Shown here piece by piece: positions 5,282-11,415 of a stretch of 11,415 nt of DNA. The stretch lies in assembly GCA_023412745.1 (NCBI GenBank), contig JAEZBZ010000077.1, positions 1 through 11,415 of the forward strand, given 5' to 3'. Both the position numbers and the translations under genes were made by a program. This DNA comes from Pseudomonadota bacterium (GTDB lineage Bacteria; Pseudomonadota; Alphaproteobacteria; Rhizobiales; Hyphomicrobiaceae). Every line of letters begins with the position of its first letter. The first letter of the stretch is position 1. Below the pieces are notes generated by a model. The model did not search any database. It was not told the origin of the DNA and was given only the letters and a program-made list of their open reading frames with translations.

Positions 5282-6775
5282 ATGGCAGCACGCCCGATAG
5301 ATATCATCGCGGATGTCGGGCTGACGTTCGACGACGTTCTGCTGGTTCCGCAAGCTTCGGAAATCATGCCCGGACAGGTCGATGTCGCGACCAAGGTCAC
5401 CAAATCGGTCGCGCTGAAGATTCCGATTCTGTCGTCGGCCATGGACACGGTGACCGAGGCCCGGCTGGCCATCGCGATGGCGCAGTCCGGCGGCGTCGGC
5501 GTCATTCATCGCAACTTGAGCCCGGAACTGCAGGCCCGTGAGGTCGAGAGCGTCAAGAAGTTCGAAAGCGGCATGGTCATCAATCCGGTGACGATCGATC
5601 CAACGGCCACGCTGCAGGACGCGCTTCAGCTCATGGACGAGCACCGCATTTCCGGCATCCCGGTCGTCGAGAGCAGCGGCGGTAGCCGCGGCAAGCTGGT
5701 CGGCATCCTGACCCACCGCGACGTCCGCTTCGCCACCAACCGCTCGACGCCTGTGTCCGAGCTGATGACCAAGGACAAGCTCATCACGGTGCGTATGGGC
5801 GTGGAGCGCGAGGAAGCCAAGAAGCTGCTCCATCAGCACCGCATCGAGAAGCTTCTGGTGGTGGACGACGCCTATCGCTGCGTCGGCCTGATCACCGTGA
5901 AGGATATCGAAAAGGCGGCTCAGTTCCCTAACGCCTGCAAGGACGACCAGGGCCGGCTGCGCGCTGCGGCGGCGACCACGGTCGGTGAAGACGGGCATGA
6001 GCGCACCGAGCGCCTGATCGCGGCCGGCTGCGACCTGATCGTCGTCGATACGGCGCACGGACATTCCAAGAAGGTCCTCGAAGCCGTCACGCGCATCAAG
6101 AAGCTGTCAAACAGCACGCAGGTGATCGCGGGCAACGTCGCCACCGGCGACGCTACCCGCGCGTTGATCGACGCCGGCGCCGACGCGGTGAAGGTGGGCA
6201 TCGGTCCGGGCTCGATCTGCACCACGCGCATTGTGGCAGGCGTCGGCGTGCCACAGCTCACCGCCATCCTGAATTGCGTTGAAGAAGCCAAAAAGACCGG
6301 CCACCCGATCATCGCGGACGGCGGCGTGAAGTTCTCCGGTGATATCACCAAGGCCATCGCGGCAGGCGCCGACGCGGTCATGATTGGCTCGCTGCTGGCC
6401 GGCACCGACGAAAGCCCCGGCGAGACCTATCTCTACCAGGGCCGGACCTATAAGTCGTATCGCGGCATGGGCTCGGTGGGTGCCATGGCGCGCGGCAGCG
6501 CTGACCGCTACTTCCAACAGGAGGTCAAGGACAGCCTGAAGCTGGTTCCCGAAGGTATCGAGGGCCAGGTGCCCTACAAGGGCCCGGTCGGCCAAGTGTT
6601 GCATCAGCTCGTCGGTGGCCTGCGCGCGGGCATGGGATATCTCGGCGCGACCACACTCGATGAACTCCAGGCGCGCGCCAAGTTCGTCCGCATCTCGCCG
6701 GCGGCCATCCGGGAAAGCCACACGCACGGCGTCGGCATCACGCGCGAGAGCCCGAACTACCCCGGCAATAGCTGA
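5282..6775 (+). CDS. guaB: Inosine-5'-monophosphate dehydrogenase
   Basis: GuaB oxidises IMP to XMP with NAD+, the first committed and rate-limiting step of guanine nucleotide synthesis. The 497 residues include the N-terminal block LTFDDVLLVPQ (14-24), two CBS domains (about 98-210) inserted in the TIM barrel, the NAD/IMP loop GNVATGDATRALIDAGADAV (284-303) and the catalytic loop GPGSICTTR (308-316) with nucleophile Cys313. ADGGVKFSGD (345-354) and the flap motif YRGMGS (393-398) follow. All expected residues are present, and the length is normal for bacterial IMPDH. The ATG at 5282 is chosen because AAGGAG (5269-5274) lies seven bases upstream and the family begins there. The frame stays open for 55 more codons up to a GTG at 5117 that overlaps the transporter stop, but that stretch lacks family similarity. 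CBS domains in this family often bind ATP or (p)ppGpp to tune activity. Confidence 0.98.
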   Translation: MAARPIDIIADVGLTFDDVLLVPQASEIMPGQVDVATKVTKSVALKIPILSSAMDTVTEARLAIAMAQSGGVGVIHRNLSPELQAREVESVKKFESGMVINPVTIDPTATLQDALQLMDEHRISGIPVVESSGGSRGKLVGILTHRDVRFATNRSTPVSELMTKDKLITVRMGVEREEAKKLLHQHRIEKLLVVDDAYRCVGLITVKDIEKAAQFPNACKDDQGRLRAAAATTVGEDGHERTERLIAAGCDLIVVDTAHGHSKKVLEAVTRIKKLSNSTQVIAGNVATGDATRALIDAGADAVKVGIGPGSICTTRIVAGVGVPQLTAILNCVEEAKKTGHPIIADGGVKFSGDITKAIAAGADAVMIGSLLAGTDESPGETYLYQGRTYKSYRGMGSVGAMARGSADRYFQQEVKDSLKLVPEGIEGQVPYKGPVGQVLHQLVGGLRAGMGYLGATTLDELQARAKFVRISPAAIRESHTHGVGITRESPNYPGNS

Positions 6776-6809
6776 CACTGAGCGCACTCCGCGCATTTGA
6801 AAGACTCTG

Positions 6810-7238
6810 ATGTCGCAAAACCTCATCGTGCTTCCCGTCGCCGCGCTGGCGTTATGGACGTTTATCGTCCTGGTGCTGATGGCGAAGGCACGCGCGCAGT
6901 CCCAACGCGAGCAGGGACGGACGACGCAGGACATGGCTCTGACGACCGATGCCGACTGGAGCCCGGCGGCGCTCAAGGCAGCGAACAACTACAAGAACCT
7001 GTTTGAAGTCCCGGTCCTTTTCTACGCCGTCACCGCTTTCGCGCTGATTACGCAGAACGTGGACGGGTTGATGGTTGGTCTGGCGTGGCTGTTCGTGGCC
7101 GCGCGCGTCGCGCATTCGATCATTCACGTCACCAGCAACATCGTGATGTGGCGCGGGCCCGTGTTCATGGTCAGCCTGCTCATCGTCATGATCATGTGGG
7201 CGCTGCTGGTCTGGCGCATCGCCACGGTGGGGGCCTGA
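6810..7238 (+). CDS. MAPEG-family membrane protein
   Basis: The 142-residue protein has four hydrophobic helices (roughly residues 4-25, 65-82, 87-105 and 117-137), as in the MAPEG family (membrane-associated proteins in eicosanoid and glutathione metabolism). Family marks are the N-N-Y-K-N-L-F-E-x-P segment at 59-68 and the A-R-x-x-H-S-x-x-H block at 98-106 followed by N110 and R115. Eukaryotic members bind glutathione and act as transferases or leukotriene synthases; the role of most bacterial members is not established. The ATG at 6810 has only a weak GAAAGA upstream, but the TM1 position supports it. It sits 34 nt after guaB and one base before the RsmB-like gene, so these three are probably co-transcribed. 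The partner function in guanine metabolism or RNA modification is unclear and may be none. Confidence 0.9.
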   Translation: MSQNLIVLPVAALALWTFIVLVLMAKARAQSQREQGRTTQDMALTTDADWSPAALKAANNYKNLFEVPVLFYAVTAFALITQNVDGLMVGLAWLFVAARVAHSIIHVTSNIVMWRGPVFMVSLLIVMIMWALLVWRIATVGA

Positions 7239-7239
7239 C

Positions 7240-8535
7240 ATGAGGCCCGGCGGACGTCTCAAAGCTGCGATCGAAGTGCTGGACGAGATCTTTCATCGGC
7301 ATCGCCCGGCCGCGCTGGCTTTGTCCGAATGGGGCAAGGCGCATCGGTTCGCCGGCTCCGGCGACCGCGCGGCCATCGGCAATCTCGTCTACGACGTCCT
7401 TAGGCGGCGGCAGTCTCTGGCGGCGCAGATGGGCCACGACACGACCCGCGCCCTGGTTCTCGCGGCAGCGCCGCGCGCGCTCGGCCTCTGGCCGGATGAC
7501 ATCGTCGCGGCGGCCGACGGATCCGAACACGCACCGTCACCGCTGACGCCGGACGAAAAGGAAGGTCTTACGCGCGACTTGCCGGCCGACACGCCGCTGC
7601 ACATCCAGGCCGATATCCCGGAATGGCTGGCCCCCTCGTTCGCGCGCGCTTTCGGCGACAAGGCCGCCTCGGAAGGCCAGGCTTTGGCGCAGCGAGCGCC
7701 GGTGGATCTGAGGGTCAACGCACTGAAGGCCGACCGCGACAAAGCGCTTAAGGCGCTGGCCCGGTTCAATGCTGGTCCGACGCCGATGTCGCCGGTCGGC
7801 GTGCGCATCCCGCCCCCGGAAGGCAGCGGCCGCACACCCAACGTCGAGGCGGAAACCGGACACGGCAAGGGCTGGTGGGAAGTCCAGGACGAGGCGAGCC
7901 AACTCGCGGCGTTGCTGGCTGGCGCGGGGCCGCGCCAGCAGGTGTTGGATCTGTGCGCAGGCGCGGGCGGCAAGACGCTCGCTATCGCCGCCGGCATGCA
8001 GAACACTGGACAGATCTACGCCTATGACCGGGACAAAATACAGCTACGTCCGATCTTTGAACGGCTAAAGCGCGCAGGCTCGCGCAACGTCCAGGTTCTG
8101 ATGGCTGGCGACGAGAAGGCGCTGCGTGAACTCGGACCGCGCTTTGACGTCGTGTTCGTCGATGCGCCGTGCACAGGCTCAGGCGTCTGGCGGCGTCGCC
8201 CTGACGCGAAATGGCGCGTGAAGCCGCAAAACCTCGCGGATAGGCTCAAAGATCAGCGCGACGTGCTCGATCTCGGCGCGACTCTGGTGAAGCCGGGCGG
8301 GCGCATCGTCTACGTCACATGCTCGGTGCTGCCGGAAGAAAACCGCGACCAGATCGCGGCCTTCCTGGAGAGCCATCCCGATTTTGCGATCATCCCGTAT
8401 CGCGATCGCTGGCGCGCTGTGTTCGATGCCGAACCTCCAACCTCCGCCGACGGCAGCGATGACACGTTGTTGCTGACGCCAGCCCGCCATTCCACCGACG
8501 GTTTTTTCGTCGCTCAACTTGAACGCCGCGCGTAA
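7240..8535 (+). CDS. RsmB/NOP2-family RNA (cytosine-5) methyltransferase
   Basis: The product transfers methyl from S-adenosylmethionine to C5 of a cytosine in RNA, probably rRNA. The Rossmann motif I VLDLCAGAGGKTLAIA is at residues 235-250. Motif IV DAPCTGSGVWRRRPDAKWR (308-326) carries Cys311, and motif VI YVTCSVLPEEN (358-368) carries Cys361, the expected nucleophile of the family. At 431 residues it is close to E. coli RsmB (429). The N-terminal helical part (1-75) could be a reduced NusB-like or RNA-binding region, but I cannot show this. The ATG is one base after the MAPEG stop, with GGTGGGGG upstream, consistent with translational coupling. RsmB proper makes m5C967 in 16S rRNA; family members with other RNA targets exist, so the exact site is left open. 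Hyphomicrobiales often annotate such genes simply as RsmB/NOP family. Confidence 0.93.
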   Translation: MRPGGRLKAAIEVLDEIFHRHRPAALALSEWGKAHRFAGSGDRAAIGNLVYDVLRRRQSLAAQMGHDTTRALVLAAAPRALGLWPDDIVAAADGSEHAPSPLTPDEKEGLTRDLPADTPLHIQADIPEWLAPSFARAFGDKAASEGQALAQRAPVDLRVNALKADRDKALKALARFNAGPTPMSPVGVRIPPPEGSGRTPNVEAETGHGKGWWEVQDEASQLAALLAGAGPRQQVLDLCAGAGGKTLAIAAGMQNTGQIYAYDRDKIQLRPIFERLKRAGSRNVQVLMAGDEKALRELGPRFDVVFVDAPCTGSGVWRRRPDAKWRVKPQNLADRLKDQRDVLDLGATLVKPGGRIVYVTCSVLPEENRDQIAAFLESHPDFAIIPYRDRWRAVFDAEPPTSADGSDDTLLLTPARHSTDGFFVAQLERRA

Positions 8536-8549
8536 TCCGAGGAATTCCC

Positions 8550-8577
8550 ATCACAGTTCCTTACGACGTGTGATTTT
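8550..8577 (+). terminator. Probable intrinsic terminator after the guaB-MAPEG-RsmB group
   Basis: ATCACA (8550-8555) pairs with TGTGAT (8569-8574), and GTT (8556-8558) pairs with GAC (8565-8567) across a one-base bulge, with loop CCTTAC. Four T residues (8574-8577) complete it. It lies 15 nt after the stop of the RNA methyltransferase. The stem is short and AT-containing, so efficiency may be modest. Confidence 0.45.
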
Positions 8578-8591
8578 CAACAATATGAGTC

Positions 8592-8619
8592 TTGAATTGA
8601 ATTTCGAAGCCGCTAAGTA
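8592..8619 (+). promoter_or_regulatory. Weak candidate promoter for the methyltransferase/ATP-grasp gene
   Basis: TTGAAT (8592-8597) and TAAGTA (8614-8619) are separated by 16 bases, downstream of the putative terminator and upstream of the fusion gene. The match to the sigma-70 consensus is partial, and a second TTGAAT overlaps at 8597-8602. A six-bp hairpin GAGACC/GGTCTC (8630-8646) follows in the leader. Confidence 0.25.
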
Positions 8620-8741
8620 GTGGCCCGCTGAGACCAGATGGGTCTCGTAAGTTGGCCAAGCCGTACGGCTGGCTGACGAGGGCAGGAGAAAAAGCCCTCG
8701 CCACTGAGCCCGAGCGGGATGCAAGAGGACTTCTGTCCATC

Positions 8742-10733
8742 ATGGCGACGGTTTCGAAGGGCAAGCGCCTTCGTCGCGCCCCAGTGCGTTCATCCCTGGG
8801 TCCGGTAGCGGACCTGGAAGCTCACTTGCCACAGGAATGGTGGCGCAAACTTTTCAATGCTCTTTACGTAAAGACGGACGGCGACGTCGTCGAAAACAGC
8901 GAGAATACGCGGCGCGAGGTCGACTTCATCGTGTCGGCGGCGGCGATCCAGCCGCACAGCACCATTCTCGACCTGTGCTGCGGACAGGGCCGGCACTGCC
9001 TCGAACTGGCACGCCGTGGCTTCAAGAGCGTCACAGGCGTCGACCGCTCACGCTATCTCATCCGGCTGGCGCGCAAGCGTGCGCAGAACGAAGGCCTGAA
9101 CGTCGTCTTCAAGGAAGGCGACGCACGCAATCCCCGGCTGCCCGAGAGCAGCTTCGATTGCGTGGCCATCATGGGCAATTCGTTCGGCTACTTCTCAAAC
9201 AAGACGGATGACGAAAAGGTCTTGACCACAGTCGGCAAAATTCTGCGCCCGACCGGCCAGCTCGTGCTCGACATCACCGACGGCGCCTACATGGCGGAGC
9301 ATTTCGACCGCCGCTCCTGGGAATGGATCGACGAGCATCATTTCGTCTGCCGCGAGCGCTCGATAAGCCAGGATCGCGAGCGCCTGATCAGCCGCGAAGT
9401 GATCGTCCACGACGAGATGGGCGTCATCGCCGACCAGTTCTACGCCGAGCGTCTCTATACCCGCGAGGGAATCACCAAGCTTCTTGAAAAGTGCGGCTTC
9501 CGTAACGTCCGCCACCACGGTCATGCGGAGGCGCAATCCGACCGGGACCAGGATCTTGGCATGATGGCCCGGCGCTTCCTGCTGACCGCCGACGCCCCGG
9601 TTCTGCCCGCCCGCAAGGCGCGCGGCAAGGTGCGCCAGCTCGACGTTACCGTCCTGCTGGGCGATCACCGCCTGCCGGACACCGTGAAACGTGGCGGCTC
9701 GTTCAATCCAGAAGATATGGAGACGATCCGCCGGCTAAAGGACGCCCTGTCGACGCTGCCGAACTACAAATTCCGCTATCTCGACAATCACGCCACGCTG
9801 GAACGCGATCTCGCGGAGCTGAGGACCGACTTCGTCCTCAACCTGTGCGACGAGGGCCTCAACAACGACCCGTTCAAGGAACTGCATGTGCCCTCAATGC
9901 TGGAGGTGCTCGGCATTCCTTATACTGGCGCCGGCCCCGGCGCCCTGGCAGCCTGCTACGATAAGGGACTGGTGCGCGCCGTCGCAATGACATTGGACGT
10001 TCCAGTACCGCTGGAAACCTACGTGCGCCCAGGCGATCAAGGCGCAACACTGCCGTCCGTGTTCCCCGCGTTGCTAAAGCCGAACTACGGCGACAGTTCG
10101 CAGGGCATCACCAAAGACGCTGTGGTCAGCAACGAACGCGCGCTACTCGACTACCTGGAGCGTCTGCGGACAGAGTTTCCAAAGCGCCCGGTGCTGGTTC
10201 AAGAGTACCTGACCGGCCCCGAATATTCGGTGAGCCTCATCGGCAATCCAGACCAAGGTTTGCGTGCATTGCCACTTCTGGAAGTCGACTTTACGCGGCT
10301 CGATCCGTCGCTGCCGCGCATCCTCGGCTATGAGTCCAAGTGGGAGCCCGACAGCCCCTACTGGACGCAGATCCGCTATCACGAAGCGACGCTGCCGGAT
10401 CATGTGCAGTCGCAGCTCGTCGAGCATTCGGCGCGTCTGTTCGAGCGACTGGGTTGTCGCGACTACGCCCGCTTCGATTTCCGCGCCGACTCCAAGGGCG
10501 AGATCAAGCTGTTGGAAGTCAATCCAAATCCCGGATGGTGCTGGGATGGCAAGCTCAACATCATGGCGGGCTTCCAGGGTATTCGTTATGCGGAGCTTCT
10601 CGGGCAGATTCTCGGGGCGGCCGAGGAGCGGCTTGGCATTATCGCCAAATTGCAGGCAGCACTCCCGGTCAATGGAAACGGATCGCACGCTCAGGTGTCG
10701 ACCAGCGCGATGATGGCGCCGCAGACGCGCTGA
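8742..10733 (+). CDS. Fusion of SAM-dependent methyltransferase and D-Ala-D-Ala-ligase-like ATP-grasp enzyme
   Basis: This 663-residue protein joins two enzymes. The N-terminal part (about 45-285) is a class I methyltransferase: SAM motif ILDLCCGQGRHCLELA at 75-90, acidic residue Asp101 ending strand 2 (TGVDRS), then EGDARN (125-130) and FDCVAIMGNSFGYF (138-151). The C-terminal part (about 300-640) resembles D-alanine-D-alanine ligase: VPSMLEVLGIPYTGAGPGAL (383-402), ALLKPNYGDSSQG (443-455) with probable ATP-binding Lys446, VQEYLTGPEYSV (486-497), and RFDF...LLEVNPNPGW (577-599) with probable Mg ligands Asp579, Glu592 and Asn594. The ending NPNPGWCWDGK differs from true Ddl, which argues against a peptidoglycan role. 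An ATP-driven carboxylate-amine ligation coupled to methylation of an amino acid or peptide is inferred; the substrate is unknown. The ATG has GAGGA at 8725-8729 (12-nt spacing); an in-frame TTG at 8652 would add 30 residues and lacks a ribosome binding site. The C-terminal 22 residues are Ser/Gly/Asn-rich. Confidence 0.85.
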   Translation: MATVSKGKRLRRAPVRSSLGPVADLEAHLPQEWWRKLFNALYVKTDGDVVENSENTRREVDFIVSAAAIQPHSTILDLCCGQGRHCLELARRGFKSVTGVDRSRYLIRLARKRAQNEGLNVVFKEGDARNPRLPESSFDCVAIMGNSFGYFSNKTDDEKVLTTVGKILRPTGQLVLDITDGAYMAEHFDRRSWEWIDEHHFVCRERSISQDRERLISREVIVHDEMGVIADQFYAERLYTREGITKLLEKCGFRNVRHHGHAEAQSDRDQDLGMMARRFLLTADAPVLPARKARGKVRQLDVTVLLGDHRLPDTVKRGGSFNPEDMETIRRLKDALSTLPNYKFRYLDNHATLERDLAELRTDFVLNLCDEGLNNDPFKELHVPSMLEVLGIPYTGAGPGALAACYDKGLVRAVAMTLDVPVPLETYVRPGDQGATLPSVFPALLKPNYGDSSQGITKDAVVSNERALLDYLERLRTEFPKRPVLVQEYLTGPEYSVSLIGNPDQGLRALPLLEVDFTRLDPSLPRILGYESKWEPDSPYWTQIRYHEATLPDHVQSQLVEHSARLFERLGCRDYARFDFRADSKGEIKLLEVNPNPGWCWDGKLNIMAGFQGIRYAELLGQILGAAEERLGIIAKLQAALPVNGNGSHAQVSTSAMMAPQTR

Positions 10734-10766
10734 TTGACGGGCGCGAAGTAAACCGCGCCCCGTCAA
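10734..10766 (+). terminator. Hairpin directly after the fusion gene
   Basis: TTGACGGG (10734-10741) pairs with CCCGTCAA (10759-10766), and CGCG (10742-10745) with CGCG (10754-10757) across one bulged C. The stem begins at the base after the stop codon. AT-rich sequence follows but no T-run, so it is more likely a 3'-end-stabilising or weak termination element than a strong intrinsic terminator. Confidence 0.45.
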
Positions 10767-10785
10767 CGTATTCATAACAACTGGG

Positions 10786-10810
10786 AACGCCACCCCCACG
10801 GGTGGCGTTT
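10786..10810 (+). terminator. Terminator-like hairpin immediately before tspO
   Basis: AACGCCACCC (10786-10795) pairs perfectly with GGGTGGCGTT (10800-10809) around loop CCAC, with a TTT run at 10808-10810. It looks like an intrinsic terminator for the fusion gene. It ends eight to nine bases before the tspO ATG, however, and contains the only purine-rich stretch (GGGTGG) that could serve as the tspO ribosome binding site. It may therefore control tspO as an attenuator or translation switch. Confidence 0.55.
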
Positions 10811-10818
10811 GTCAGCAG

Positions 10819-11277
10819 ATGCGAAACGTACTCGGGCTGATCATCTTCCTGGCTTTGGTTGCGAGCGCTGCCTCTTTCGGCGCGATTTTCGAGCCTGGCG
10901 ATTGGTACGCCAAACTCGCCAAGCCGTCATGGGCGCCCCCAAACTGGCTTTTTGCTCCAGTTTGGGCAGTTCTTTACATAACGATCGCCGTGGCGGGTTG
11001 GTTGATCTGGCGAAAGGTCGGCGCCAACCGCAACACCGCACTAACGCTATGGGGCATCCAACTTTTGCTGAATGCGTCCTGGTCTTGGGTGATGTTCGGC
11101 CTGCACCAGATCGGTGCCGCTGTCGTCGTGATCCTCGCGTTATGGCTGATGATCGCCGCGTTCACCGTGTCGGCCCGGCGGGTCAGCGAAGCAGCTTCCG
11201 CGCTGTTCGTGCCGTATCTCGGCTGGGTCAGCTATGCAGCGTTGCTTAACATCGCCGTCTGGTTGCTGAACGCATGA
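10819..11277 (+). CDS. tspO: TspO/MBR family membrane protein (tryptophan-rich sensory protein)
   Basis: The 152-residue protein has five hydrophobic helices, the usual TspO topology and length. Family blocks are WYAKLAKPSWAPPNWLFAPVW (29-49), the LLLNASWSW segment (82-90) with Asn85 and Trp88, and PYLGWVSYAALLN (132-144). Bacterial TspO sits in the outer or inner membrane and binds porphyrins; in Rhodobacter it lowers expression of photosynthesis genes in response to oxygen. A tetrapyrrole-binding or sensing role is therefore likely but not proven here, and this window shows no photosynthesis genes. The ATG at 10819 fits the family N-terminus and no upstream in-frame start exists. The normal ribosome binding site is poor or hidden in the hairpin at 10786-10810. 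It converges on the minus-strand gene at the right edge. Confidence 0.93.
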   Translation: MRNVLGLIIFLALVASAASFGAIFEPGDWYAKLAKPSWAPPNWLFAPVWAVLYITIAVAGWLIWRKVGANRNTALTLWGIQLLLNASWSWVMFGLHQIGAAVVVILALWLMIAAFTVSARRVSEAASALFVPYLGWVSYAALLNIAVWLLNA

Positions 11278-11305
11278 CGGCGGTTGTCAGCCGATGAGAT
11301 AAAGC

Positions 11306-11348
11306 GCACGCGGGGACCGACGCCTGAGACGGCGTGATCCCCGCGTGC
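11306..11348. terminator. Large inverted repeat between converging genes
   Basis: GCACGCGGGGA (11306-11316) pairs perfectly with TCCCCGCGTGC (11338-11348). Inside it, ACGCC (11320-11324) pairs with GGCGT (11331-11335) around TGAGAC. It lies 29 bp after the tspO stop and 8 bp beyond the stop of the minus-strand gene, as expected of a bidirectional terminator. On the minus strand GCTTTATC follows the stem, giving a short T-run; on the plus strand there is none. Confidence 0.6.
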
Positions 11349-11356
11349 AGATTGCC

Positions 11357-11415
11357 TCACTGCTCCGTCAGCAGCGTACCGATGCGCTGGATCGCGGTAC
11401 GGATGTTCTCGATCG
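11357..11415 (-). CDS. C-terminal end of a gene that continues beyond the window
   Basis: Only the last 18 codons and a TGA stop (11357-11359) are inside the window. They read IENIRTAIQRIGTLLTEQ. This looks like a terminal amphipathic helix, and a similar ending occurs in fold-type I PLP-dependent aminotransferases, but 18 residues are too few to assign a family. The reading frame is supported by the inverted repeat just after its stop and by convergence with tspO. Confidence 0.5.
   Translation of the reverse strand, partial: IENIRTAIQRIGTLLTEQ

Noticed and set aside
6107..6988. Minus-strand open frame of 293 codons
   Set aside because: It is antisense to guaB and the MAPEG gene; the plus-strand frames carry all conserved motifs.
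8742..10733. Calling the ATP-grasp half a cell-wall D-Ala-D-Ala ligase (ddl)
   Set aside because: It is fused to a methyltransferase, is not in a mur/fts cluster, and its last catalytic block NPNPGWCWDGK departs from the usual Ddl ending.
2138..11348. Possible relation between the inverted repeats at 2138-2168 and 11306-11348
   Set aside because: Both contain GCACGCG, but arm order, loop and inner structure differ. The shared heptamer is easily expected by chance in GC-rich stems.

Overview
This is a GC-rich, gene-dense chromosomal segment. Its gene families and protein sequences suggest an alphaproteobacterium of the order Hyphomicrobiales (Rhizobiales), most likely near Bradyrhizobium, Rhodopseudomonas, Nitrobacter or Afipia. 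That placement is inferred from family resemblance and gene content, since no database was searched. No transposase, phage gene or CRISPR array is visible. The window is mostly housekeeping chromosome with a few accessory features.

Layout. Positions 1-420 hold a single-domain cold-shock protein gene with a structured leader and its own intrinsic terminator. Positions 498-749 (minus) hold a small unrecognised gene with a strong ribosome binding site. Positions 750-1009 hold no gene, but contain a 13-bp-period triple repeat and an AT-rich patch next to a tRNA-Gln(CUG) gene (1010-1083, minus) that has a good sigma-70 promoter. Positions 1195-1995 (minus) encode an exported M15-family peptidase-like protein that lacks one canonical zinc ligand. 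From 2196 everything is on the plus strand: a Ppx/GppA phosphatase, the 23S rRNA 2'-O-methyltransferase RlmE and a 10-helix DMT/EamA transporter, then guaB, a MAPEG membrane protein and an RsmB/NOP2-type m5C RNA methyltransferase. After these come a methyltransferase/ATP-grasp fusion protein (8742-10733) and a TspO/MBR membrane protein (10819-11277). At the right edge, the last 18 codons of a converging minus-strand gene enter the window, separated from tspO by a large inverted repeat.

How the genes relate. ppx-rlmE-EamA are closely spaced and probably co-transcribed, with the EamA TTG start 7 nt after the rlmE stop. guaB-MAPEG-rsmB form a second tight group, with MAPEG and rsmB separated by one base. 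Translation, rRNA modification and purine/ppGpp-linked metabolism dominate the middle of the window.

The most unusual gene is the 663-residue fusion of a SAM-dependent methyltransferase to a D-Ala-D-Ala-ligase-like ATP-grasp enzyme. Its substrate is unknown, and it is the best candidate here for undescribed biochemistry. Other points worth a second look are the Gln in place of the third zinc ligand in the M15 protein, a hairpin over the csp ribosome binding site, a terminator-like hairpin ending 9 nt before the tspO start, paired hairpins ahead of guaB, and the repeat next to tRNA-Gln.
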